Assembly (NCBI GenBank): GCA_963969395.1
Contig: OZ017799.1
Span: 3,536,501 to 3,600,500, forward strand
DNA length: 64,000 nt
Source: Pseudoscleropodium purum
Lineage: Eukaryota; Streptophyta; Bryopsida; Hypnales; Brachytheciaceae
Direction of reading: 5' to 3'
Below are positions 11,332 through 23,900 of the stretch, in pieces (position 1 is the first letter of the stretch; each line of letters opens with the position of its first letter). The notes below the pieces were generated by a model. It was not told where the DNA came from. It saw only the letters and a list, made by a program, of their open reading frames with translations, and searched no databases. A program made the position numbers and the translations under genes.

Positions 11332-12424
11332 TTTGTTGTAGCCAGGAGTTCCACGGTTTCTACTGTTGATGATTCAAGTTCTAATGGTTGCGTTCTTCTG
11401 CGATCAATTCTTTGGAGGGAGCCCGAGTATAGATCATGATCATGTATATTATTACCCTTTTTTTTTCTTCTCCTGTACATATCATCCAGGATCGCCTCTT
11501 GTTTTTTGGTTCTTTTTTGGTTCTTTTCCTCTTTCTCTCGATCCCTCTCTCTCCTTTTTTTTGATTCCCGTTTCTATTTAGGATTTGGACCCACCCTACC
11601 CTTGTTGCAGCGGACGTTGTGATTCCAACACACGGATTGTGAATAGAAAACTGAGTGACATTGACCAGAGTTTGAGAACGCCGTGACCTCTCCCTTGTGT
11701 CCGGATTGTGTGTAATATATAAATGCGTTTTGTCTTCTCAAGACTTTTCTCCATGGCATTCGTTGGTCTCCATTGCTTTTGTTCCTCGCATTCTTTTGTC
11801 AGTGAAGCTTCTTTTCTTTGTCCGTGATCGAGCAATATTATTATTATGCATGCCTCCGCTCGTGGTGGCTCACAGGGGCTCGAAGCACTTTTTCATTTCT
11901 GGAGTGCACAATCGAACCCTGCATTAGGATTCCTTGAGGTTAAAATAATTAACGCTTTAGTGATTCCTCTGCGCGCTTAATCCTTGACAGATACCCAAAG
12001 CGGGCAACAATCCACTGTCGGAATGCAGGATAACAAAACACCTCTGCGCAGAAAGCTTGGTTTCCACTGACTTAGTAATCTTGGTTTGCAAAATGCGTTT
12101 TAGTCAGACCCAGATTACAACTGCGATTCAAACGATGCTCTTCTCCCCCGACAAGGGCGCTCTGACATTTCGCATGCTGTCTAGGGACTGTTCCAACATC
12201 ACCTTTTCCTTCGTTCTACAGTGGGTGGCTGGCTGGCTGGCCAGCCAGCGAGCTAATAAGCTGGAGCCTGGAGGTCGTCAGGCTTTTTCCAGTTTCCCAG
12301 AGCATAATCTGGGTCGGTATGTAACTACTCAGCCCTCGCCAGTATCATGCATTCTGACATCGAATTCAATACCACAATCCTTCCTTTCTCTCGTCTGCTA
12401 CTGCGACACCCTTCTGTCTTTGCA
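11332..12424. other. 3' flank of Dof
   Basis: Pyrimidine-rich sequence follows the Dof stop (T-rich at 11458-11580) and probably includes the 3' untranslated region. A perfect 18-bp GCTGGCTGG/CCAGCCAGC palindrome lies at 12232-12249. A 139-codon frame near 12057 begins with TTG and shows no domain, so I do not call a gene. Confidence 0.4.
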
Positions 12425-12850
12425 GTGCGGGTTTCGAAACAAGGTGCTCGCTCTACCAGCCATTGACGCACGTTGACGTATGGAAGTGAGAATAATGTTG
12501 TCATCAAGCCACTAGTGTAGCTTTCGAAGTAAGCTGGGCGTTCTACGTAACGTATCTTTCGAAGCATGTTGACGCAAAGGAGTGAGAATAGTGTTGTCAT
12601 TAGTGTGGGTTCCGAAGTATGGTGGGCGCTCTACTGTACCTATCATCGACGCATATTGATGCATAGTAGGAGTGAAGACATTGTTTTCGTATCAAGCCAG
12701 CAGTGTGCATTTCTTGGGGTGCTCTAATTGTCTTTGAAGCATGGGAGTGAAAATAGTGATTTTAATTCAATTATTAGTGTGGGTACAGTGTGCTCTCAAC
12801 CTGGCTGTCATTGACGCATAGAAGTGTGAATAGTGTTGTCATCAGATTGT
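12425..12850. repeat. Degenerate tandem array, about five units of 65-100 bp
   Basis: Successive units begin near 12425, 12520, 12610, 12711 and 12785. Each carries variants of TCGAAGTANGNTGGGCGCTCTA, then ATTGACGCA..TTGATGCA, then GGAGTGAGAATAGTGTTGTCAT, then AGTGTGGG. Divergence between units shows an old array. It lies between the convergent Dof and VPS37 3' ends. Confidence 0.7.
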
Positions 12851-12904
12851 AAATAGGTGGATGCAAAGATTGTTGGTAAGAGTAGAAAAAATTGCTCAAA
12901 TAAG

Positions 12905-13028
12905 AGGGTCAGGTAGCTCTCTCTTCTTTGTTAAAGTTAATTGAAAACCCAACAAGCGTCTACACTAATATGCTGGGTAGCTCTCTATGTTGTTTGTTGA
13001 ATTCAAAATTCAACAAACCAGTACACCA
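12905..13028. repeat. Two-copy tandem duplication of about 60 bp
   Basis: The segment beginning GGTCAGGTAGCTCTCT (12907) recurs as GCTGGGTAGCTCTCT (12971). Each copy runs through a TTTGTT..AATTNAAAA..CAACAA stretch to a GTACACC/CTACACT end. Confidence 0.6.
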
Positions 13029-13707
13029 TGAGTGAGTTTGGCAGAGAAGCACTTAGTGTTTTGGGGAAACGAAGTGGACAGGGTCGCAAACAAACTTTTC
13101 GAGTAAGGACCTACTCAAGTTTCATGTTTCAGTATATAGATGCAAAGCCTCCTCCTTCCACTGTGGTCCAGGCCTCCAGGGCCAACAAAGTTGGTTGTTC
13201 CCTAAAGCTGACTCTGAGCAAAAGCCTGCACGAACGCCGTCCCTTGTCTGTGCTGGGTACTTGGTGGTACAAGCCGCAGTTGACTGCCGACGCAGCTCCT
13301 AGACTACCGTATCATCATCAATCGCTTTAGGTTCGGGTACTACGCCAAGTTGCCTACACGGGGATTGTACTTAGCCAGGGAGGATAGAATAGGGAGAGGT
13401 AGATTTCCAGTATCATCAGTTACTATCCTCTCGTGCACTTGGAACCCGTAACTGCACCCCAACTGCACAGCGCTTGGCTTCATTTATTTGGGTACTCACC
13501 CTCGCTGACAGACAAGAGTCCTCCTTTATTTCCGCAGCGTCAGAGTTTCTATATTCCATACGTCCCATCCGTTACACCTGTTTCCGTCCTTTCGGTTCCT
13601 GTCCCCAGGCATCTTGCATTCAATTACTCACAGTACCAAAAGACTCACATTTGAGTAGATGGACTTGCACTAAGATAGACAGGGATTACAAATCCGAAAT
13701 TTATTTT

Positions 13708-13733
13708 GCCATGAGAATCGAGATTCTCATGGC
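13708..13733. other. Perfect 12-bp inverted repeat with 2-nt loop
   Basis: GCCATGAGAATC and GATTCTCATGGC are separated by GA. It lies about 190 bases past the VPS37 stop, so it may sit in the 3' untranslated region or mark the convergent gene boundary. A possible VPS37 polyadenylation signal (AATAAA on the minus strand, about 13699-13704) is adjacent. Confidence 0.6.
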
Positions 13734-13923
13734 CTGCAGAAACGGAAACATTATTTGGACATTCTACGTTAAAAGTCACAAGTACACCCACCATCATTGG
13801 CATCCGTGATGCACAAATCGTTGTCTCGGGAAAAAAACATGACCTGGACCAACAACGCTATTTTCCTACTGTGGGCTAATAAATCTACTGTACAACTACT
13901 CTAGGTATATCTAATGGTTGAGA

Positions 13924-16900
13924 TCACCCTTGGGTAGTCATAGAGGAAAGAGCCGCCATGCGGATCAAGGAACGTCTGTGGTAGAGGAGACGCTGCTTCC
14001 GGTACTGTTGAATGAACTGAAGAAGCTCGATTTCTCCTGCTAGAAAGCTACGGTGCAAGTTCTCAGACTCTTCATCGGCTTCATTTGCAGCATCTGCACA
14101 CGAGGTAGAGGATGCAAACACCCGTTAGGGACCTGATCTCGACTCCTATACCAAACCCTGTTACCAACAGGAACTCATCTATTCGTAAACTTGGTTGATG
14201 TATTTAGCAAGAGGTGCAATCATGAGTTAAATGTCTATGGCCACTGATCATCAAATGAAAATGCGTTTGTTTACCGTCACCGATATTGGTCTACGACCTC
14301 CCACCTTGAAATTGCATAAGAAAATCCTAGAGAGTGATCCTAAATTAACCCCTGTTAGCATGGCTAAATGTCTATGGCCACTCGACTTTGAATGGAAAAG
14401 GGGCTGCCTAGTGCCCCTTCAATAGTGGTCTGCAACGTCCAACTTTAAATAATTGCATAAGGTATAGTCATACAATAAGTGCGAAAACAGTCATACAAGA
14501 GAGTTTGGCTCTTATAGTCTCCAAAGCGGTCTCTCCAGTGAGCTCTATAGCGATCTCCAAATTAAGACACACTACTACATGTTGGTTAAAATGCTTAAAG
14601 TGACGCAAATGGTATTTCTGCCCTTAATGCCAGTACAGGTCGTTTGGGATTAAGGTGGGAAAGATTAAACTGCACTGAATGAAAAAGGGCTTGAGATCTA
14701 ACTCGCACCTTGAAGTTTGTGGATAAGGGCAGGAGGCGAGCAAATGGCTTGCACCTCTCTATATCGCTTCTCCACTTCCTCAAACTTTTCTCGACTAGCA
14801 GCGAGCTCTGTATTTCTTATAATCATGCACTGAGGAACACAAAGAAACATTAAAAAAATGTCAGACGCGAAAAACAGATCCAGAAAGTGTACAAAACTAC
14901 TCGACCCAGTATCACTACTATAGTAGAAAGCAGTACATTTGAAGTGGTGCACTACAACTGACGTTTCAATTTCTATCTATACACATAAGCATGACCAAAG
15001 AAAGTAATACTAAACTGTTCGACAATCAGACCTGAGTCCTGAGTTCAGAAATTTCCGACTCCTTCGCCAAATTGTTATCTGCTCAAAACGAGTGACTCAT
15101 GAGGAATGTAGCAATCGTGAAAGAAATTGATATTAAATCCTAAGTGCCCAAACTAAAAATTAAAAAATCACTTCGGAAGCTAATAGTTGATTATGGTAAA
15201 TCTCCCAGAACATACTTCTCAAATGTAGGGAATGACTTTTTCTTTCTATTGGTACATCCTATATAACCTTCTTGGAAGCTTCAATGATTGTTTGAACTCC
15301 GATGTGAAAGTCGCCACTTTGGTCACACTTTGGCCATTTGGGCACATAGGGTTCAGTTCACCTATAACAGAAATAAAAATTATTTTAAGAATCCTCAGTT
15401 AGGCAGTACTGCACATGCCATGAACTCACTTGAATCATCTATCGTCGATTTCCTCGCATCGCCGCTAATCTGCAAAATGTCACAGACAAAATTCTGTTGA
15501 AGAGATGGATTGGAAATACAACGCCACTCATTTGAGTGAAGCAAATCTTGTCGATACAATCCAAACACAAAATTAAAACATTCGAGAGAACAATAATGTA
15601 TCGAGAACTGCCAAAATTTGTCATCAAACTGCAAAACCATCCATACAAGTAATCGTCCAATAATAAATTGAAGACATAAAAGAACTCTAAATCCTTAACA
15701 CATACCTTATCCAATCGCCTCACTTCATCGAGTGAGCGTAGAAATGCATTGTATGCGTCTTTATCATTCGACAATCTGGTTAGCTCCTCTGAACTGCACG
15801 CAAGAAAATTTCGCAAACAAATATTTTTACAAAAAAGTTGTGAAGCAGACCCAGCGCCACCTACTTGCCAGACCTATGCTTGACGTTGATACTGGTGTTG
15901 AATTTGCTGACGTACAAAATGGGAGAAAAATATAATCTGCTTAGTCGTGCAGGGTTGACTACTTGAAGATGCCGGTTTCTATATGCATTGTATGAGAGGT
16001 TCGGTCACAAATCTCTCATCTTGTTGGTATAATCTTCACACTTTCTAAAGTTCAACCGACGCTATTGATGCAGATACAGAGAAGTCATCCTAAATAGATT
16101 TTAGCTTAGTTAAGTGTCCACCCTAAGGCATTGCAAGCTCCAAAATTACGTGGCAAGTACCTGATGGGTAAATCCTCCTAAGATTTTATGTACACATGAT
16201 TTGCTCCTATTTAAAAGTATAATGCCAAAGTTCTAAGCCAAAAAAAACAATCCAACTACCAATAAACAAAAAAGCGATTAACAAACGCGAACTACTTTCT
16301 CAGATGTAAATTCCTGCTTACACGCTATTCTATTAGTTAACGAATGTCGCGAGGGGACGTGAGGAGCACGCTGTCGAAAACTCACCTCTTGTCTTTCAAG
16401 CTTGCCACAGAATTAGAAGGGACTGGACTTGATGAATATGACCCCGAAGACGAAGCCGGGAGACTAGTTGGTGGATGATGACCTCCAGAATAGGACCCAG
16501 CCGACGTACTCGGAGGATAGACTCTTGAATTTGAACGAGCATCACTGCTCTCCCGAGAGAGCGGATTGACTCCTGACGTCTGCGGAAGGGGCGGTGGCGA
16601 GCGTGATGGTGCATTGTATGTAGGACTTGCAACGGAAGGTGGGTACCAACTCTGCGTTGGAGGGGGCGGTTGTCCCTGTTGCTGCTGCTGCCCACCCCTG
16701 CATTTCAAAATTCGATAGCTTAAAGAGTCAGTCGGTCAACATCAATAAATAGAGTGGTGTATTCAGCACAATCGAATTCAGACGTTCATCCATACAAAAA
16801 GCCAGTTTGGATAGTTCAACCCGTGCAACTACACAAAAACACAGCACTAGATTCTATCAGGAAAACGAGATGTGATATATGCACGTGAACCCTAGCCCTG

Positions 16901-17510
16901 CCTACTGTAACTATGCCATCACCTAAAAACCAACATGTCAGATGCACGATAGAAAAAAACAGATTTGATCAAGTCAGCATCCTTCGGACAGCATGTTTGG
17001 ACAAGCACTGAGAAACCAGCGGGAACTCATATAAATTAATTAAATTCAAAACCTCCTAACTCACTCAAAGAGTCGACAATCACGACCATGGAATTCGAAT
17101 TTACAAACCCTAGTTCTGATATCCCACGCACCCCCCTCCGCAAGTTACTGACAAAAGTGAAATCATACGAAGCTGACTGAATCGAAAAATCACGCCCTGA
17201 CAAAAACAGAAAGACACGGACTACCGAGGCTCAATCGGCTCATATAGATTGACCCCGTTCCAGCTCGGAAACGGATCATTTCTAGCCCAAATTGCGCCGG
17301 GAAAAAGCAAGTACCTGGAGAATAACATGTACAGGGATTGACAAATTTTAAAAATCACAAATAAATCTAAAACAATCACAGAGCAAAGGCAGAAACTATC
17401 AACGCCCACCCGATGTCACACAGATAATACGCGTTTCAGCTCAGAACAGGGCCATTTCTAGCTCAAATTGCGCCGGAAAAAAACACGTACCTTGAGAATA
17501 GCATGTCCAT
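13924..17510 (-). CDS. VPS37: VPS37 subunit of ESCRT-I, seven coding exons
   Basis: ESCRT-I subunit that helps sort ubiquitinated cargo into multivesicular bodies at endosomes. Coding exons on the minus strand: 17510-17491, 16697-16386, 15793-15706, 15469-15430, 15078-15032, 14829-14709 and 14093-13924. They sum to 798 nt, 265 aa, with all phases matching and GT-AG introns. Residues 8-100 are a Gln/Pro/Ser-rich linker with SWYPPSV, as in plant VPS37. The Mod(r)/VPS37 domain covers about 107-260: LKDKSSEELTRL, DKDAYNAFLRSLDEV, CMIIRNTELAA, SPPALIHKLQD (codon split across the last intron), DEESE and QYRKQRLLYHRR. It is a little longer than the roughly 220 aa I recall for Arabidopsis, mostly in the linker. 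The exon-4 segment (ISGDARKSTIDDS) is the least certain. The first exon has a tandem duplicate at 17328-17315. It is convergent with Dof. Confidence 0.92.
14224..14467. repeat. Two-copy tandem repeat in VPS37 intron 6
   Basis: Units of about 105 bp start at 14224 and 14363. Both contain TAAATGTCTATGGCCACT, then a TGGTCTNCNAC(C/G)TCC block, then AAATTGCATAAG. A TTAACCCCTG stretch at 14346-14355 between them resembles the end of the TTAA-flanked transposons but has no partner. Confidence 0.6.
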
Positions 17511-17518
17511 GGATTGAT
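17250..17518. repeat. Tandem duplication spanning the VPS37 first exon
   Basis: About 90 bp around the first exon occur twice, about 180 bp apart. Shared blocks include CATTTCTAGC-CAAATTGCG, GTACCT-GAGAATA-CATGT and GGATTGA. Both copies keep an ATG and a GT donor in the same phase. Confidence 0.8.
17315..17328 (-). other. VPS37: Possible alternative first coding exon of VPS37
   Basis: ATG TTA TTC TCC AG followed by a GT donor (17314-17313) encodes MLFS plus a split codon in the same phase as the main first exon (MDMLFS plus split codon), so it would also splice in frame to the exon at 16697. It lies in the second copy of a local duplication (17250-17342 against 17430-17518). Use of either copy is inferred. 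Confidence 0.45.
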
Positions 17519-17805
17519 GAGGGACGCTTTAGAGAAGAGAGAACAGAGAGAGCACCGATCGGTCGAGGGGATGGCTCCGGGAAAACAAAGGCAATTGAAA
17601 GGAAATCGAAATTGAGAGAAAACCCTAATGAAGGTGTCTCAAAGGGAGCCAATCTAATACCCGACCTAGGTCCTCATTGATATCCGGAGATAGACAAGAC
17701 GCACCGACCATCTGTCGGGGTACTTAGTCGGCCGAGTAACGAAGCAGGTTCCCAGGCATGTTTGCAGTCGCCGCGTTCACACTGTTACCCCATCTCCTTC
17801 ACAAA

Positions 17806-18436
17806 TTAACCCCTAAATGCTCAAGGTCTGTTTTGAGCCTCTAGAAATTTGCTCTAAATTGAACAAAAAGCCAACATTTCGATAAGTTGTATCAATTTTT
17901 TTGAATTTTAACCATACAAATTCAAACTAGACATGTTAGAGATCACATAGGAAGAAAAAAAATACAATAATATCACTTATAAGTTGGAAGATTATAACAT
18001 TTGACCATGAGGGTATTAATACTATGAAAAATTTTCAATTCTTTTTTCACAAGTCAAACCTACAAATTTAGTAAACAAAAAACTATGAGGTTTAAGGGCC
18101 TAACATGAATAACCCCAATCAATTTATAGCTTCTCAAAATCTATTCTACAATTTTTTTAAATGAGTTTTGAATGTGATTTTTTCTTCCAGTCCTAGTGTA
18201 TTTAAGGCTCATTTACAAGAGCTCTCAACACTATGGGAAGTCAAGATTGCAATGGGTATCCTTGCACAAAATCTTGAATTGAAAAATCACTATCATTTAT
18301 TTTCAAGATTGGATTTTTGATGCTAAAACTTGACTTCAAGAAGAATTTTTCAAAAATAGAAATTTGGTTAGGTTTTATTTAACTTCAAAATATTTTTGAC
18401 ACTATATTTTGGTGCCTCGGGCATTTAGGGGGTTAA
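17806..18436. mobile_element. TTAA-flanked terminal-inverted-repeat element, 631 bp
   Basis: Starts TTAACCCCTAAATGC and ends GCATTTAGGGGGTTAA, so the ends are inverted copies with one extra G. There is no ORF of note. The interior is not recognisably the same as the 930-bp family, so it is probably a separate non-autonomous family with the same termini. Confidence 0.7.
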
Positions 18437-18773
18437 TTCCCTGCATACAAATTGATTGAAAATTCCTTTGCCATCACACAAATTAATAAAGTAATTGTAA
18501 AATCTTGAAGAAGACTCAATCATTTAATTTATTATTTATTATTTTATTTTATTTTATTTCAGTTTCTATTTTTATGAAGTAGCAAAGTGTCGATATAAAT
18601 GTTACAGATGCTCTAAATTTCAACATTCATCTACATATTAGATAAAAAATATAACATTATTTAGCATATATTACATATCCATAATTTTATTTTCATCTAC
18701 AATTTGGCAATTTCATCAAGATTTTTTTAGCCAAATTATTTTTTTTTCTAGTGCAATCTAGCACTTTGAAGCT

Positions 18774-18792
18774 CCCCCCCCCCCCCCCCCCC
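18774..18792. repeat. Poly-C tract (19 C)
   Basis: Uninterrupted run of 19 cytosines in an AT-rich region. Length may be affected by sequencing or assembly error. Confidence 0.8.
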
Positions 18793-19122
18793 AAGCCTTG
18801 GATTCAATTGTATACTATTCTACAAAGTTTTATCAAGATGAAAAGGTTTGAAATTGTTCAAAAGGGAGCATTAGTCTTTACATTTAATATTTCGTACAAC
18901 TAAATACTCAAAAGCTTTGATTTTCTCATCAGAAGATTTTTGGGGCCTTTGGATGCCTGCGAGTTATTATAGCCTGTGAACGCAAGAAACAAGTTTGGCG
19001 CAACGATCTGACATGGCTGAGACCCTGCCATGTCATTGACCAATTTTATTTTTTTATTTTTATTTTTTTGCATTTGGAGACTAATTCTTTCTTTCTTTCT
19101 TTATTTTTATGAAAAAAATTTC

Positions 19123-19214
19123 TAATAGCGGGTCATTCCCCTCGTTGTGGGGAATAGTTGCGGGGGAATAGGCCTGAAACAAGCTTCTAGACCCCCTAAA
19201 ACTCTTCTAATGAC
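19123..19214. repeat. 92-bp dispersed repeat, copy 2
   Basis: Same repeat as at 1-93. The hairpin here is ATTCCCC/GGGGAAT: both sides of the closing pair changed (G-C to A-T), so pairing is kept. Confidence 0.75.
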
Positions 19215-19623
19215 TATAAATTCTTTAATATGAATTATATATTGATTTTTATTACTATTTTTTTCATTTAAAAAAATAAAATAATTAGTTTAGGCATTTT
19301 ATAATTATTATGATTTTTTTATTATGATTTTCATTTTTATATTTTTAATTATGAAAATGAAGATAAATCTAAAATATATCAATTTTAGTATAAAGAAAAA
19401 CTCGAATTTTTGAATTTTACATTTTTAGATAGGAAGTAATATTGATTTATTTTATTAGCAAAAGTGCAAAATGAATATCATCATAAAATTTTATTCTTGT
19501 AGAAATTGGTACAGATGAAGTAATATTGCAATTTGTCATCGGCAAATAGTTTTACATCTATTAATAGGATAAATCATTTTAATGAGGTGTGACTTCATAA
19601 AGACCTAATTTGTAGTTTATAGA

Positions 19624-19850
19624 TCACTTGAAGAGAATGGGTGCTTTTAGTGAGTTTTTAAGTATAATCTTAGATATAAGATTATAAATAATGACCTTTA
19701 TGGAGATTTTCAGTAAAATTTTTCTTAGAATACATGTCTTTTTAATGAAATTTTGCCAAAGATCTCCTTAAAGGTTATTACTTATAATCTTATGTCTAGG
19801 ACTATACTTAAAAACTCATTTAAAATACCCCTTTCTCTTGTAGTCAATTA
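19624..19850. mobile_element. Foldback element, about 227 bp
   Basis: Two arms of about 100 bp are inverted copies. Shared blocks: GAGTTTTTAAGTATA, AAGATTATAA, AATAACCTTTA.GGAGAT, with outer ends TTGAAGAGAATGGG and CCCCTTTCTCTTGTAG. It has almost no loop and no ORF. It is probably a foldback/MITE relic. Confidence 0.65.
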
Positions 19851-20704
19851 ATATATTCATTTCTAAAATAAAATTAGGAAATATGGCTTACACTCTTGTT
19901 TCACTGTTCTTATTATGTATAGTACGTTTTCTATACATTAAAATATTATTAAATTCCATCATAAGGTAGAAATATATAGAATCAATAAATTGTCCTACCA
20001 ACTATTGTTACATAGATGTCTTTTGAAGAATTTCCAAATTAATTTTAATCTTCAAAGTACAAAGCCTATTACTAAGGTGGTCAACCAATAACAATTTAAT
20101 TACTAGATAAATAAATAAATTTCATGTTTTTTCTACAAATTCAAAAAATCATTTGTTCAACCTTCATAGTAGGAGAATGTTTTCAATTTTACACATGACA
20201 CAATGTAACTGTAAAGTAGTCGAAATTTTAGTGAATGGTTGTGAGTCTTTCCGAAGGCAAATCAAAGAATGTACCTATTTCTTCAAGTTGGGCTCTAAAA
20301 TTTTCAAAGAAATAAAAAAATTAAATCAATTATTTATTGAAGATTTATGCATATTACTTGCATTTAGTTTTGATACTATTCATTTATGTAAATCAATATA
20401 AATGAATAGTTTAAGATAGTCCCACCTTATGTCATACTTGTTGACCTTCCAAAAGAAATCAAGTAGAATAAATCATGCCTTGTTGTCATTCTAAGAAATA
20501 TTCAAGTAGTGTAAAAAATCAAATGCTTTTTAGAATAAGTATTGAAAGAGGCACCATATAAATGGGAAATTTTCATTACTTTACTATTAACTCCATTATA
20601 CAAAATTATTTTCCGATAAACCTGCCTTACAAGTTGTAAGTAGTCAGTTTTTTCTATGACCAAGAATTAGCCAACGGCACGGTCATGGGAGGAGGATCAA
20701 GAAC

Positions 20705-20755
20705 CAAGGACCTAAAACCACGCACCACGGACCACGGACCACGAACCACGAACCT
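20705..20755. repeat. Short ACCACGG/ACCACGA tandem repeat
   Basis: About six copies of a 7-8 bp unit just upstream of the unknown three-exon gene, within its GC-richer promoter. Confidence 0.65.
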
Positions 20756-20971
20756 CTCTGTAGCACGCACTCCCATGCCCCCCCTCCCCGCAATCGTCTT
20801 CCCAGTGCTGTCAACTCTGTCAATGTTCACAAGTCAATGCTCATGCTCGCAAGCATCAATCGATCTCGTATGTGTGTCGTTGCGGAGGAAGCTCGAATCC
20901 GCACCAACTGAGAGAGAGAGAGAGAGATTGTTGTTATCGTGTTGTTGTTGTTGCGGTGGTGGTGAGGTGCA

Positions 20972-23900
20972 ATGGATCCGTCGGAGAAGGAGAGGGTTGA
21001 GAAAGCGGCGTTGCGCAAGCGCAGGCAACAGGGCGTGGCAGCGGGGACGTCCCGGTTCGCGGAGCTGGAGCAAGCGGTGCAAGAGATTCGGATGAACACG
21101 CTGCTGGTACAGCTTTCGCTGGTCGCCCGTTTCGGTTCTTCCCAGTTAGGTTTTGGCCGTTGATGTTAGATTGTTGACCTTCGTCTCTGCATTGCTTACA
21201 TGCCGAGGATGTATGCCGTTGCATTCCTTTATATTTCCCTTGGAAGCTCTGCAGTCTTGCCTTTGGGGATGATATGACTCGTTGGAGATTGGCTGGAAAT
21301 TTAGCAAGCATCGTTACGTCTACTCCCATACAGCTCCAGCTCCCATTGACTCTTTTTGCTATGTTAGTTAGTAATGGCTAGATAGCAACGTGAAAACAGT
21401 TAGCTAAGCATGTGATTGAATCAGATGTATGGGTTTGGGTGTTGGATTTTCTCCGCTTCGGATGGCTTACATGCTGTGGTCTACCATAACATTCTTTAGC
21501 CCTTTAAGCATGCACTCTTTACTTTGACAACTGAAATCAGCATTGCATTCTGCCATGACTGGAGTCCAAGATTAGTTGGCTTGACCTTGATTTTATCAAG
21601 CATTCTTCTATGCCCATATAGCTTGACTCTTTGCTTTGTTATCAATGGAAAGATTGCAAACCAACCAACCAAATTTAGCTAATTACAACATTTTGATACA
21701 ATAAGGATGATAGGCTCTTTGCTATGTTATTATTGACAGTATTAGTTTTATTGCAAGGTTTAGGTAACCCTGTAAGGACAGGCAGGTTACAGTGGAAATC
21801 ATCCTTTTTGGTGTAGTGTGAATCATCTACTTAATCCTTCAACATTTGATGGATGACTTGATTCTTCACTGTAGAAACAAAGAATGCATTGATTGGTCCA
21901 ATGATCAGAGCATTTTGGTGACTACCTTGGTCATAGGAGGTTGTGCCCTTTAAGGGTTAAAAAAACCTGAAAGCACTCATTGGAGGTCAAACTATTGTGC
22001 AAAACCTCCCCTTTTCACACAAAATTTCAGAGCATGAACATATGCACTTTTGTCTTACATAGAAAGATTCTGTGTCATCCGTCAGACCACTTTGATCTGC
22101 AGTGTCTTTATAGGGGTAAACATTTGATGGAATCAGAATGATGCACTCTGTGTGATGTTATTAGTGGCAGGATAGTAAGCCTTCATATGAACTTTAGCTT
22201 AACATTTGATAACATTAGATAGAATTAGAATGATAGATTTGGGTTCTTGGGGCTGCAGAACAGTTGTTATGGCCTCTAATGAATGTTATGACATCATTGG
22301 TATGTTTCGTTTTTTTCCAGGTGCTGAAGACTCCTTATTATCGGAATTGCAAAGCTGCACGCAACATTCGTCGAGGTACCCACTCTTTTTTGAAATTTGA
22401 AGCTGCCTATGTGTAAATGTTACACTGGGAAGTCTGAGAGTTTCTTCAGCCTCTCTAAAATATATTATGAACATGTTGAGTAAGGTCCTTTGCATCCAAA
22501 AGTTAGATGTCCTCAGTCAAACTCAATTGTGACTTTTAATATATCCAAGTTTTGTATTTGATTCAAACTAACAAAATGAAGCCTGACAAGTCTATTTTGT
22601 GCTGTAACATATGAATCTGAAAGATTTCAAGAATTCAATGAATTATTGCAATTGCATGCTTTGTGTTAGAGTCCAAATTTCACAATATTTTTTGGGTTTT
22701 TCATACTTATTTCCTCTTATTATTCTTTAGATTACATTACAAGTTATTGTTTTTCATTCTCATCTACATTTTTGGTAAAAGTTTTATATTATTCTCTGTG
22801 AATTATAATTTATATAATTTTTTTAATGCAATTCACTTTGATTCACAATAATTGGATGTTTCCACTAAAAGCTTTGAAAAAATCAAATTTTACTGAAACA
22901 AATTTTTTCTTATTAGAAATATGAAATTATGATAATTTAATTTATAAAGTCTAAATTTTGCTTGGTAGTTTGTGATTTGACTTAAAAGTAATTGACTAGG
23001 GTTGTTCAAAGTGTATAAAATAAAATATCTTTCTGAGAAAATTTCACACTATTCTTCATTTGCCATTTGTACCTCAAGAAGAAATTCCAAATTAATTGGT
23101 TTTTTTTGGTTATGTTATCATAAACTTTCATTGATGGCTCATCATAAACTTTCATGTTTTTACTAAAGTATTTGAGTTTCTCATATTAAAAGACAACATA
23201 TAGTCTCATGTAATAAAAATGTAAAATGAAAGCTCACATGTAAATTATAAGAACAAAGTGAGCTTGGAAATGATGTTGGAATGTGACAATAGTATTGGTC
23301 CTTACATGGTTAAGTGTGAACAACCTTCTTTATACCATCACTCCCCTCATCATTTTTTTGTCCTTCAAATATGATAAAAAATGGAAATCTTAGATTCATT
23401 TGTCCCCTTGTAAGCTTGTATAAACATCCATTACTTGAATTTTTGATAGCAAACCAATGAACATGAACTTTATAAAGGTCTACTTCCCAAGGAACTTGCT
23501 TATTCAAGGCTCATGTGTTAATACTACAAAAGCTCACTCAGGTTCTCAAGTGTTATTGTTATAGATTTGTTAGTGTTTATCTACTCCCAGTGACATCCTA
23601 GCTACATTCACTTATACGGTGAACTGTAGGCTCGCGAGTGATACGAGAATTTTCCTCGTCAATTCCTCATATGCTTGTACTAGCATCCATCAATACTTGC
23701 TTACTCCAGCTCTCCTGTGTTAGTACTTTAGAAGTGTTAATATTTATCTACTCACAGACTTACTGAATTTGGACTGTAGGCATGCGAGTGATACGAGAAT
23801 TATGCAAGCAAATGCGCTCAGAGACGGTGACAATTGGGAAGGAGAGGAAGGAAAAGGGCGACAGTGCCACGAAGCGGCGGAAGTTGGGAGGAGCAGCTGA

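Noticed and set aside
12057..12476. 139-codon frame downstream of Dof
   Set aside because: Begins with TTG, overlaps the palindrome and tandem array, and shows no domain.
20685..21095. 136-aa frame across exon 1 of the unknown gene
   Set aside because: Runs in a different phase through the leader repeats; the ATG at 20972 gives a clean splice-consistent exon.
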